In this document: positions 24,910 through 32,808 of the stretch, one piece after another
How positions within the stretch are numbered: the first letter of the stretch is position 1
How the letters are laid out: every line of letters starts with the position of its first letter
Assembly: GCA_964504655.1 (NCBI GenBank)
Contig: CAZDFD010000009.1
Location: 10,881-74,880, forward strand
Source of the DNA: JANXAZ01 sp964504655
Lineage (GTDB): Bacteria > Pseudomonadota > Alphaproteobacteria > Geminicoccales > Geminicoccaceae
Length of the DNA stretch: 64,000 bases
Direction: 5' to 3'
Translations under genes and position numbers: made by a program
The notes under the pieces: model-generated
Database searches by the model: none
Told to the model about the DNA's origin: nothing
What the model saw: the letters and a program-made list of their open reading frames with translations, nothing else

Positions 24910-27068
24910 CGCTCGGCGCCCGTCCCGGCGTGGCGGACGAGCTGCTCGAGCAGGGCGGCGGCCCGGCCGAGCGAGGTGCGGACACTCTCGAGCATGTCGG
25001 ACACGCGCGCGAGGTCGGCGCCGTCGGCGATCTCGAGGGCGGCGAGCTGGGCGTTGCCGACGATCGAGGAGAGCAGGTTGCGGAACAGGAGGTCCGCTTC
25101 GGTCTCGAGCCGGCCGGCCACGAGCCGATGCCGCTCCATGATGTCGGTCTGCAGGCGCTGGCGGGCGACCGCGGCGGCGCGCTCGCCGCTGAGGTCGCCG
25201 AGCAGCAGCACGAAGCCCAGGATCCGCCCCGGTACCGCCAGGACCGGGTCGGCCCTGACCTGGAGCAGGAGCGGCTCGCCGGCCGGCCCGAGCAGCTCGA
25301 TCTCGGCGCGCCAGCTGCGGCGGTCCTGGCGGAGCTCGCGCAGGGCGGCGCGCGCCGCTCCGGGATCGCGCAACCGCCCGGGCAGCTCGTCGAGGCTCGT
25401 GGGCAAGGGCTGCCGCTCGCCGAGCAGCCGGCGCAGCCCGCTGTTGGCGACCAGGATCCGGCCCTCCGCGTCGGCGATCAGCACCGGCTGGTCGGCTCCC
25501 TCGACCTGCCGCCCGATCTGGTCGAGCTGGTCCTGGGCGATCAGCAGCCGGACGGCGCGGAACTGCAGGACCAGGTCCGCGAGCGTGTCGCCGATCAGGC
25601 GGGCCGCCGCTCGATCGGCCGGGCTCCAGGGGTCGGCCGTGCCCTGGACCAGCTGGTGCCACTTGGCGAACGAGCGGCGCGGCGAGAGATCGCCCGGACC
25701 GTCGCCGAGTTCGACCGGCTTGAACGGGTTGCCTCCCCAGGTCACGGTGCGGACCCGCTCGGGCCGGAGCCAGACCAGCCACTCGCCCGGCAGGGAGGAG
25801 ACCGGCACGGCGAGCAGGCCGCTCGCGATGCTGCGCAGCGGCGAGAAGCCGGCCTCGTCGAGGCCGAGCGAGGCGGTCGACACGAGCCCCCTCTGGCCGC
25901 GCCCGTCGAGCCAGCGGCCGATCGCGCGGAGCTGCTCGGTGCCGGGCACCTCGCCCACGGTCAGCGCCTGGCCGTCGAGCAGGAGCGCGGCGCCGCTGGC
26001 CCCGACCGGCTGCAGCAGCGAGGCGGAACTGTCGAAGAGCGCCGCCCGCCAGTCGCCCTCGCGCGCGATCGCCTCGTGCATCCGCTGCTCGAGACGGCGG
26101 ACCTGGAGCTCGGCCTGGGCCTGCAGGAAGCTCTCGAGCGCGGCGATCCGCGTCGCCACCGTCTCGGCCAGGAGCTCGCAGACCGCACGGGTCTCGTACG
26201 GTGTCCGGCGCGGCTCGTAGTGATGGCAGGCGACCAGGCCCCACAGCCGGCCACCCACGACGAGCGAGGCCACGAGCGTGGCCGCCACGCCCATGTTCTT
26301 CAGGTAGCGGATGTGGATCGGCGAGATGCTGCGCAGGCAGCAGAGCGACATGTCGAGGTCGCGACCGGTCAGGGGCGAGAGGCGCGGCGCGATCGGCACC
26401 TGCGCCGCATCGACGTCGACCAGCACGCGGATGCGGTTGCGCTCGTACAGGCGGCGGGCGATCTGCGGGATGTCGGACGCCGGGTAGCGGTTGCCGAGAT
26501 AGGCCTCGAGCCCGGCCTCGCGGCGCTCCGCCAGAACCTCGCCGTGACCCTCGGCGTCGAAGCGGTAGACCATCACCCGGTCGTAGCCGGTGAGGTCCTT
26601 GAAGATCCGCGTGGTCTCCTCCGCGAGGCTCTTGAGGGAGGTGCAGGCGAGGATCGCGGCGGTCGCCCTCTCGACGTGACGCGACAGGTCGACCGACGGG
26701 CCGGGCCGCTCGAGCTCGAGCACGAGGCCGGCCTCGGCCGGACGATGCAGCAGCGCATCGAGGGAGCCGCCGGTCGCGGTCGCCGGGCGCCGCAGGACGA
26801 TCGGGATGCGGTCGAGCGACTGGCCCGATTGACCGCGCACCTCCTCGGCGAGCTCGGGCGCGAGCGCCGCGAGCGGCCGGCCGAGCGGTGCGGTGTCGAG
26901 CCCGAGGAAGCTCCCGGCGTTGGCGCTCGCCTGGACGACGACGAGATCGGGCTCGCGCAGCACGAGAAGGGCGCCGTGCGGCTGGATCGCGCCGGCCAGG
27001 TGGATCTGCTCGCGCTCGCAGTTCGAGAGATCGGCCTCGCCGAACGCGGGGGCGAGCGGCGCAGGCAT
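24906..27068 (-). CDS. bphP: Bacteriophytochrome with PAS2-GAF-PHY-PAS and a short kinase-less output helix pair
   Basis: A 720-residue red/far-red photoreceptor. Cys17 (LSNCEREQIH) is the biliverdin attachment site. The GAF domain has YPASDIP (195-201) and SPIHIRYLKNMG (His252); the PHY tongue has PRRSF (463-467). A PAS domain follows at about 520-630. The protein then ends in two helices (about 650-715, FRNLLSSIVGNAQLA) with no recognisable phospho-acceptor His and no ATPase N, G or F boxes. This matches the output end of the Rhodopseudomonas BphP1 class, which acts by binding a PpsR protein. The start at 27068 lies 25 nt behind the ppsR stop; a GTG two codons earlier is possible. Confidence 0.9.
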   Translation of the reverse strand: MPAPLAPAFGEADLSNCEREQIHLAGAIQPHGALLVLREPDLVVVQASANAGSFLGLDTAPLGRPLAALAPELAEEVRGQSGQSLDRIPIVLRRPATATGGSLDALLHRPAEAGLVLELERPGPSVDLSRHVERATAAILACTSLKSLAEETTRIFKDLTGYDRVMVYRFDAEGHGEVLAERREAGLEAYLGNRYPASDIPQIARRLYERNRIRVLVDVDAAQVPIAPRLSPLTGRDLDMSLCCLRSISPIHIRYLKNMGVAATLVASLVVGGRLWGLVACHHYEPRRTPYETRAVCELLAETVATRIAALESFLQAQAELQVRRLEQRMHEAIAREGDWRAALFDSSASLLQPVGASGAALLLDGQALTVGEVPGTEQLRAIGRWLDGRGQRGLVSTASLGLDEAGFSPLRSIASGLLAVPVSSLPGEWLVWLRPERVRTVTWGGNPFKPVELGDGPGDLSPRRSFAKWHQLVQGTADPWSPADRAAARLIGDTLADLVLQFRAVRLLIAQDQLDQIGRQVEGADQPVLIADAEGRILVANSGLRRLLGERQPLPTSLDELPGRLRDPGAARAALRELRQDRRSWRAEIELLGPAGEPLLLQVRADPVLAVPGRILGFVLLLGDLSGERAAAVARQRLQTDIMERHRLVAGRLETEADLLFRNLLSSIVGNAQLAALEIADGADLARVSDMLESVRTSLGRAAALLEQLVRHAGTGAER

Positions 27069-27093
27069 CGTCACGCCGGCCGTCCGGGCACGT

Positions 27094-28485
27094 TCATCCG
27101 GGCTCGGCGGCGCCGTTTCCCGCACTGCCTCCGTCGAGGCCGTAGCGCTCGAGCTTGGCGTAGAGGCTCTGGCGCGACAGGCCGAGCAGCGCCGCGGCCG
27201 CGGTCCGGTTGCCGCCGGTCCGCTCGAGCGAGGCCAGGATGTGCTGCCGTTCGAGCTGCTCGACCGCCTCGCGCACGAGCTGCTGGAGCGGGGCGCGGCC
27301 GGGCGTCGGATCGAGGGACGGAACGGCGCCGGCGGCACGGTCGGTCGAGACCTCCTGCGGCCGCCAGCCGATGTCGCGCAGCACCAGGAGCAGGCGGCGC
27401 GCCTCGCGGCCGGCATCGGCCACGGCCGAGATCTCGACCTCGACCTCGCTGCCGAGCTCGCCACGGATCGCGCTCGAGAAACCGCGGACGGCACCGTGCC
27501 GGTCGAGCGCCGCGAGGAGAACCTCGAGATCGGCACCCGGACGATCCAGCCAACGTCCCAGGCGCTCGCCCAGGACGGCGCGCGGCAACGGGCACTGGAC
27601 CAGATCGAGGAAGGCGCGGTTGACCCAGTGGACGGTTCCCTCGCGGTCGAGCAGCACGAGGGCGTCGGGCACCCGCTCGAGCAGCGCGCCGAGGCGGTCC
27701 GGGAGCTCGGCCTCGGCCGCCGGCAGCGCCGTGCCGACCGGCGAGAGCTGGAGGAGGAAGACGTAGCCCGGATCGGCCACGACCGGCGTGGCGCGGGCGA
27801 GCCAGGAGCGCTGCTCGGGCCCGAGATGGACGAGGATCCCGGGCGCCCGGCCCTGCTCGCGGACCCGCTGCAGCATGGTCTGGAACGGCTCGCGGTCGGC
27901 CGGGGCGATCTCGCGCAGGAGCTCGCGGCCGTGCGGTGCGAGGCCGAGCGCACGGATCGCCATGGGGTTGGCCTCGACGATCACCAGATCGCTGGCACGG
28001 ACCAGCAGGACCGCCTCGTTGGAGGTGTCGAACAGCAGGCGGTAGCGGGTCTCGACCTCGCGCAGCTTCCAATAGTCGCGCTCCATCGCCTGCTGCGCGG
28101 CGATCAGCCGGGACTGCAGCTCGGCCACCGCCTGCAGGTTGCGGCCGACCGCCAGCAGGCCGGCGCGGCCGCCGAGGCGGATGGTGGTGTACTCGATCGG
28201 CAGCTCGCGGCCGCTCGGGAAGCGCTGGTTGACCTGGCGGAAGGCGGACAGGCCCTCGCTCCGCGCCTCCTCGACGATCCGCCGGATCTTGTCCGAGGCG
28301 GCCTCGTCGGCGGTCTCGATCCAGGGCCGGCCGAGCCACGGCTCGGCCTGCTCGCCGGACACCTCGTTGGACAGCGAGACCCTCTGGATCACGCCCTTGA
28401 GGTCGAGCAGCAAGGTGATGTCGGGCTGCGCGATGCTCACCTGGATGCCTTGTGACCCGCTGTCGCCGCCCGCCTCGTGTCGCAC
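27094..28485 (-). CDS. ppsR: PpsR/CrtJ-type repressor, phytochrome-linked copy without the HTH cysteine
   Basis: A 463-residue transcription regulator with N-terminal PAS, a Q-linker (QSRLIAAQQAMERDYWKLREVETRYRLLF begins here), two further PAS domains and a C-terminal Fis-type helix-turn-helix (NRTAAAALLGLSRQSLYAKLERYGL). PpsR represses bch, crt and puf genes by binding TGT-N12-ACA. At the position of the redox-active HTH Cys of PpsR/CrtJ this copy has His415 (ERQHILASL). One Cys remains in LVQCPLPRA. The gene is directly upstream of bphP on the same strand. GTG 28440 (VSIAQPDITL), preceded by AAGG, is an alternative start that would shorten it by 15 residues. Confidence 0.9.
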   Translation of the reverse strand: MRHEAGGDSGSQGIQVSIAQPDITLLLDLKGVIQRVSLSNEVSGEQAEPWLGRPWIETADEAASDKIRRIVEEARSEGLSAFRQVNQRFPSGRELPIEYTTIRLGGRAGLLAVGRNLQAVAELQSRLIAAQQAMERDYWKLREVETRYRLLFDTSNEAVLLVRASDLVIVEANPMAIRALGLAPHGRELLREIAPADREPFQTMLQRVREQGRAPGILVHLGPEQRSWLARATPVVADPGYVFLLQLSPVGTALPAAEAELPDRLGALLERVPDALVLLDREGTVHWVNRAFLDLVQCPLPRAVLGERLGRWLDRPGADLEVLLAALDRHGAVRGFSSAIRGELGSEVEVEISAVADAGREARRLLLVLRDIGWRPQEVSTDRAAGAVPSLDPTPGRAPLQQLVREAVEQLERQHILASLERTGGNRTAAAALLGLSRQSLYAKLERYGLDGGSAGNGAAEPG

Positions 28486-28540
28486 CGTGCGGCGGGCGAC
28501 GGCATCACCTGCCTCGCGACGTCCGGTACTCTACAGCAAC

Positions 28541-28558
28541 TGTGCCCGAGACGCCACA
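28541..28558. promoter_or_regulatory. Candidate PpsR box upstream of the phytochrome-linked ppsR
   Basis: TGTGCCCGAGACGCCACA fits TGT-N12-ACA and lies 56 nt upstream of the ppsR start, where it could mediate autoregulation. The core is GC-rich, unlike the stronger boxes near bchG and bchC, and a chance match is possible in 64 kb. Confidence 0.35.
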
Positions 28559-28561
28559 GGA

Positions 28562-28819
28562 TCAGCGGGGCCAGCGGCCGACGAGGTCGACCAGATGCGC
28601 CGCCAGGGCGGCAGCGAGGCAGAGCGCCACGAGCGGCGCAGCGGCACCCTGGAGACAGGCGCGCAGGGCGAGGAGGAGGCAGAAGCCGGCCGCGAGGGTG
28701 GGCAGGACGCGGCGCGGCTCGGGGCCGCGCCCGCCCAGCCGGTTCCAGAGGACGAGCCCGGCCGCCTCGAGGAGCAGGAGGAGGAGGATCGCGTCGACCG
28801 GGTGCGGCTCGAGCGACAA
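28562..28819 (-). CDS. Small three-helix membrane protein next to tspO (unknown function)
   Basis: An 85-residue hydrophobic protein that I do not recognise. Three probable membrane segments are DAILLLLLLEAAGLVLW, VLPTLAAGFCLLLAL and PLVALCLAAALAAHLVDLV. The start is a TTG preceded by GAGGG at suitable spacing, 9 nt after the tspO stop, so it is the last gene of the bchG-pucC-bchP-tspO run. A role in pigment or tetrapyrrole handling is only inferred from position. Confidence 0.6.
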   Translation of the reverse strand: MSLEPHPVDAILLLLLLEAAGLVLWNRLGGRGPEPRRVLPTLAAGFCLLLALRACLQGAAAPLVALCLAAALAAHLVDLVGRWPR

Positions 28820-28828
28820 GGCCGGCCC

Positions 28829-29329
28829 TCAGGGGCCGCCGAACGGCGCGTTCAGGTGGACGATGGCGAGGTTGAGGATCGCCGCGAAGCCGACCCAGGC
28901 GAGGTAGGGCAGGAGCAGCCAGGCGCTCGGTCGGCTGAAGCCGCGCACGACCAGCAGGAGCACCAGGACCGAGAGCCAGAGCGCACCCACCTCGAGGAGC
29001 GCCCAATCGGGTCTGCGGAGGCGGAAGAACAGGATGCTCCAGAGCAGGTTCAAGATGCCGTTGAGGAGGAACAGTTCGACCACTTCGCGCCGGCGCAAGG
29101 GGTCCGGAGCGCGCAGCCAAGCCTCCACGGCGGCGGCCGCGGCGCAGGCGTAGATCAGGGTCCAGGCCGGGCCGAACAGCCAGTCGGGCGGCTGGAAGGC
29201 CGGCTTGACGAGGTCTCGGTACCAGGGGCCGAGGTCGGTGGCGAGGGCACCGAGCACGGCGACGCCGACCGCCACCGCGGCGGCATGGGCCGCCGGCCGC
29301 AGGCGGTCCGCGAGGCCGGGCCCGCTCAA
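28829..29329 (-). CDS. tspO: Tryptophan-rich sensory protein TspO (CrtK)
   Basis: A 166-residue five-helix outer/inner membrane sensor of the TspO/MBR family, which binds porphyrins and in purple bacteria modulates pigment gene expression. Signatures are WYRDLVKPAFQPPDWLFGPAWTLIY, LNGILNLLWSILFFRLRRPDWALLE and LLPYLAWVGFAAILNLAIVHLN. The ATG at 29329 overlaps the stop of bchP by the ATGA arrangement, so the genes are coupled. Confidence 0.93.
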   Translation of the reverse strand: MSGPGLADRLRPAAHAAAVAVGVAVLGALATDLGPWYRDLVKPAFQPPDWLFGPAWTLIYACAAAAAVEAWLRAPDPLRRREVVELFLLNGILNLLWSILFFRLRRPDWALLEVGALWLSVLVLLLVVRGFSRPSAWLLLPYLAWVGFAAILNLAIVHLNAPFGGP

Positions 29330-30534
29330 GCCGGCACGACACCCGCGAGGTGGGCGAGGTTCTTGAGGAAGATCCGCAGATGCGCGAGCGGCCGCGCCTT
29401 GACCAGTTCCTTGTTCATGTAGGCGTCGAAGGTCAGCTCCTGGACGTCCCGGTCGCGGCAGATGGCGACGAAGCGCTCGCGACGGTCGTCGCTCGTGTAC
29501 CAGTAGCGCTGCATGATCCCGAGGATCCAGAAGACCGCGCCGTGGGCGCGCAGGAAACGGCGGCGGGCGCGGGCGAGCTCGCGCGGATCGCCGCAGGCGA
29601 GCGTCGCGTGCACGGCCTCGGCGGCGAGCCGACCGCCCTCCATGGCGTAGAAGATGCCCTCGCCCGAGGCCGGGGCGACGACGCCCGCGGCGTCGCCGGC
29701 GAGCAGCACGTCGCGGCCGTTGTCCCAGCGCCGCAGCGGCTCGAGCGGGATCGGCGCACCCTCGCGGCGGATCGTGCGCACGCCCTCGAGCCCCATGCGC
29801 CGGCGGTAGGCCGCGACCGCCTGCCTGAGCGCGAAGCCCTTGCAGGCGCTGCCGGTGCCGATGCTGAAGGTGGCCCCGTGCGGGAACAGCCAGGCGTAGA
29901 AGTCGGGCGACAGCCGACCGTCGTAGACGACGTCGCAGCGCCGGCCGTCATAGTCGGCGAGCCCGGCGCGGGGTGCCTCGCAGACCTCGTGGTAGGCGAA
30001 CACGAAGCGTCTCGTCTCGGCCTCGGGGACCGCCTGCCGGGCGACCGCCGAGCCGGCTCCGTCGGCGCCGACCACGATCCGGGCACGCACGCTTTCGAGC
30101 GGATCCGAGGCGCGGCCCTCGCGCGGCCGCCAGGCGACGCGCGCCACCCCGTCCGGGTCGCGGTCGAGCCGCGCGAAGGTCCCGGTGACCCGCTCGGCAC
30201 CGAGCGCCGCGGCGCGGTCGCGCAGCCACTCGTCGAAGACCTCGCGGTCGACCATGCCGACGAAGCCGTGCTCGATCCCCTCGATGGGGATGTCGACCGC
30301 GCGCTCCCTGGGCGAGACGATCCGCGCGCAGCCGATGCGGGCCACCAGGAGCGAGGCGGGAATGGCGAAGCGCTCGACGGCGCGCGGCGGGACGGCGCCG
30401 CCGCAGGGCTTGATCCGCCCGCCCCGGTCGAGCAGCAGGACCGAGCGGCCGAGCCTGGCCAGTTCGGCGGCCGCGGTCGCGCCGGCCGGTCCGCCACCGA
30501 CCACCGCCACGTCGTAGGTCGTTCCGGGTGTCAT
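29326..30534 (-). CDS. bchP: Geranylgeranyl diphosphate/bacteriochlorophyll reductase
   Basis: A 402-residue FAD-dependent reductase that converts the geranylgeranyl tail of bacteriochlorophyll to phytyl. It begins with the dinucleotide motif YDVAVVGGGPAGATAAAELARLG, followed by DRGGRIKPCGGAVPP and the second motif VLLAGDAAGVVAPASGEGI. Its start (30534) lies a few nt downstream of the PucC-like gene stop (30537), and its stop overlaps tspO. The order bchG-pucC-like-bchP is typical of purple-bacterial pigment clusters. Confidence 0.95.
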   Translation of the reverse strand: MTPGTTYDVAVVGGGPAGATAAAELARLGRSVLLLDRGGRIKPCGGAVPPRAVERFAIPASLLVARIGCARIVSPRERAVDIPIEGIEHGFVGMVDREVFDEWLRDRAAALGAERVTGTFARLDRDPDGVARVAWRPREGRASDPLESVRARIVVGADGAGSAVARQAVPEAETRRFVFAYHEVCEAPRAGLADYDGRRCDVVYDGRLSPDFYAWLFPHGATFSIGTGSACKGFALRQAVAAYRRRMGLEGVRTIRREGAPIPLEPLRRWDNGRDVLLAGDAAGVVAPASGEGIFYAMEGGRLAAEAVHATLACGDPRELARARRRFLRAHGAVFWILGIMQRYWYTSDDRRERFVAICRDRDVQELTFDAYMNKELVKARPLAHLRIFLKNLAHLAGVVPA

Positions 30535-30536
30535 CC

Positions 30537-31880
30537 CTATCGTCCGCCGGGTCCGCCACCGAGCGCGCCGACGAGCGCGGGCTCGGGTGGGACGCCATCG
30601 CCGGTGCCGCGCCCGAGGCCGGCCGCGAGCTGGGCGGCGAGCAGGAACAGCCCCGCCTCGAGGGCGAAGACGAGGGCGTAGGCCGGCACCGCCGAGCCGA
30701 TCGCCCAGCGGCCGAGGTCGGCCACGACCGTGCCGAGGAAGCCGCCCAGGGCGAAGGCGATCGCCTGGGCGGCGCCCCAGAGGCCCATCCGGACCCCCTC
30801 GCCGCCCGCCCTGCCCTCGCCCGCAAGCGCCATCATCGAGCCGATCGCGGCGATGGCGAAGGTGCCGTTGGCGACACCCAGGGCGAGGACGGCTGCGCGC
30901 AGGGGGAAGGGCGGGCCCAGGGCACCGGCTGCGACCAGGCTCGCGAGCGCCGCTGCCGAGGCGAGGCAGCCGCCGATGGTCCAGAGGCGGAGGGCCGCGG
31001 CGCGGCCACCGCCGAGCGTGCCGGCCACCGCCACGAGGACCATGCCGGCGAGCACGCCCGCGTGCTGGATGCCGGACAGCCGCGTGGTCTCGCCGGGCGA
31101 AAGCTCGAAGCGCAGGCCCGCGAACGGCTCGAGCACGAGGTCCTGGGCGCTGTAGGCGAGCATCGAGAGGAACACGAAGACGGTGAAGCGGCGCGCCCTG
31201 TGGTCGGCCCAGACCTCGGCGAGCGCCACCTTGAAGGAGGGATGCGCGGCGACCGGACCGACCGTCCGATGGCCGGTGGGACCCTCGACGCCGAGCAGCG
31301 CCAGGACGCTCACCAGGAAGGCCACGGCCGAGACCAGCGAGGTGATCAGCACGAGCCGCGCCAGCGAGAAGGGCTCGAGCAGGTGGCCGGCGGTCGCGGC
31401 GGTCACCGCGAAGCCCAGGATCATCATCATCCAGACGATCGTCGCGGCAGCGGCGCGGCGGCGGTCGTCGACCCGGGCGGCGAGCAGCGCCAGAAGCGAG
31501 GTTCCGGCGCTGCCGACGCCGCCACCGATCAGCAGGAAGGCCAGGACGGCCAGGAGCGTGCCGGGCACGGTCCAGGTGGCGAGCGCCGCGGTCGCGACCG
31601 CGGCGAGCGCGCCGCCGAGCGCCAGGACCGCCATCCCGCCCAGGATCCAGGGCGTGCGGCGCGCGCTCACGTCCGAGCCGTGACCGAAGCAGGGCCGGGC
31701 GAGCTGCACCGCGTAGTGCAGCGCCACGAGCGCCCCGGGCAGCATCGCCGGGAGCAGCAGCTCGACCACCATGACGCGGTTGAGGGTCGAGGTGGTGAGC
31801 ACGACGATGGCCCCGAGCGCGCTCTGCACGAGCCCCAGGCGGACGATGCCGAGCCAGCCGAGCGGGGCGGCGGTGCTCAC
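30537..31880 (-). CDS. PucC/LhaA-family (BCD) MFS transporter between bchG and bchP
   Basis: A 447-residue twelve-helix carrier of the bacteriochlorophyll delivery family. It starts VSTAAPLGWLGIVRLGLVQSALGAIVVLTTS and carries NRVMVVELLLPAMLPGALVALHY, AYSAQDLVLEPFAGLRF and GLWGAAQAIAFALGGFLGTVV, all shared with LhaA (44136-45554). The bchG-bchP-linked member is thought to help deliver pigment to light-harvesting assembly. The GTG at 31880 overlaps the bchG stop (GTGA). Confidence 0.92.
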   Translation of the reverse strand: MSTAAPLGWLGIVRLGLVQSALGAIVVLTTSTLNRVMVVELLLPAMLPGALVALHYAVQLARPCFGHGSDVSARRTPWILGGMAVLALGGALAAVATAALATWTVPGTLLAVLAFLLIGGGVGSAGTSLLALLAARVDDRRRAAAATIVWMMMILGFAVTAATAGHLLEPFSLARLVLITSLVSAVAFLVSVLALLGVEGPTGHRTVGPVAAHPSFKVALAEVWADHRARRFTVFVFLSMLAYSAQDLVLEPFAGLRFELSPGETTRLSGIQHAGVLAGMVLVAVAGTLGGGRAAALRLWTIGGCLASAAALASLVAAGALGPPFPLRAAVLALGVANGTFAIAAIGSMMALAGEGRAGGEGVRMGLWGAAQAIAFALGGFLGTVVADLGRWAIGSAVPAYALVFALEAGLFLLAAQLAAGLGRGTGDGVPPEPALVGALGGGPGGR

Positions 31881-32761
31881 GCCCGGCCCTCGAGCAGCGG
31901 CCGGATCGCGAGCGCCGCGGTCAGCATGCCGAGCACGTAGAGGCTCGTGCCGGTGGCGTTGTACCAGGGGGCCAGCTCGCGCGGTCGGCGCAGGAGACGG
32001 ACCATGAGGGCGAGCTGGACGGCCACGAGGAGCGCCACGACGAGCGCGTGCGCGGGCCGGCCCCAGGCGAGGAGCAGGGCGATCACGGCGAGCTGGGGGA
32101 CGGTCATGAACAGACAGGCGACCCGGGCGGCGCGCTCGACGCCGAGCCGTGCCGGGAGCGAGCCGATGCCCATGGCCCGATCGCCCTCGACCGACTTGAA
32201 GTCGTTGAGGGTCATGATGCCGTGCGCGCCGATGCTGAACAAGGCGGCCAGGAACAGCACCTCGAGGCTCGGCAGCGCCGCCGCCATGACCGCCGCCCCG
32301 GTGATCCAGGGGAGCCCTTCGTAGCAGGCCGCCACGGCGCTGTTGCCCCACCAGCCGTTGCGCTTGAGGCGGACCGGCGGGGCGCTGTAGGCCCAGGCGA
32401 GCAGCAGGCCGAGCGCCGCGGCGGCGAAGCCCCAGGGACCGAGCGTGGTGGCGACCAGGAGCGAGAGGCCGGTCCAGGCGAGCGCGATGCGGAAGCCCCA
32501 GCGGCCGGGGATGCGCCCCGAGGGGATCGGCCGGTACGGCTCGTTGATCGCGTCGACGTGACGATCGTACCAGTCGTTGGCGGCCTGGCTCGTGGCGCAG
32601 ACGAGCGGACCTGCGAGCACCAGACCGGCCACCGCCGCCGGCCAGCGCTCGGTCAGGGGCACGCCCGAGGAGATCACCCCGCAGCCATAGGCCCACATCG
32701 GCGCGAACCAGGTGATCGGCTTCAGGAGCTCGAGGACGGCGGCCGGCGCGGGACGTTCCAT
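31877..32761 (-). CDS. bchG: Bacteriochlorophyll synthase
   Basis: A 294-residue UbiA-type membrane prenyltransferase that esterifies bacteriochlorophyllide a with geranylgeranyl diphosphate. The first Asp-rich motif is NDWYDRHVDAINEPYRPIPSG; the second is HGIMTLNDFKSVEGDRAMG. The N-terminus LLKPITWFAPMWAYGCGV is standard. It is the first gene of the bchG-pucC-bchP-tspO-orf85 run. The ATG at 32761 follows a -10 element by only 6 nt and has no Shine-Dalgarno sequence, so translation may be leaderless. Confidence 0.95.
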   Translation of the reverse strand: MERPAPAAVLELLKPITWFAPMWAYGCGVISSGVPLTERWPAAVAGLVLAGPLVCATSQAANDWYDRHVDAINEPYRPIPSGRIPGRWGFRIALAWTGLSLLVATTLGPWGFAAAALGLLLAWAYSAPPVRLKRNGWWGNSAVAACYEGLPWITGAAVMAAALPSLEVLFLAALFSIGAHGIMTLNDFKSVEGDRAMGIGSLPARLGVERAARVACLFMTVPQLAVIALLLAWGRPAHALVVALLVAVQLALMVRLLRRPRELAPWYNATGTSLYVLGMLTAALAIRPLLEGRA

Positions 32762-32767
32762 GTCAGG

Positions 32768-32796
32768 ATGTAAGGATCGATCGCCGAGACTGTCAA
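32768..32796 (-). promoter_or_regulatory. bchG promoter, close to consensus
   Basis: On the minus strand TTGACA (complement of 32791-32796) is followed by a 17-nt spacer and TTACAT (complement of 32768-32773). Transcription would begin at about the A of the bchG ATG. The -35 element is the inner half of the PpsR box at 32791-32808. Confidence 0.7.
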
Positions 32797-32808
32797 TCGA
32801 GCTTTACA
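32791..32808. promoter_or_regulatory. PpsR box upstream of bchG
   Basis: TGTCAATCGAGCTTTACA is an exact TGT-N12-ACA site. It overlaps both the bchG -35 element and the stop codon of the second ppsR gene. PpsR binding would occlude RNA polymerase. Confidence 0.78.
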
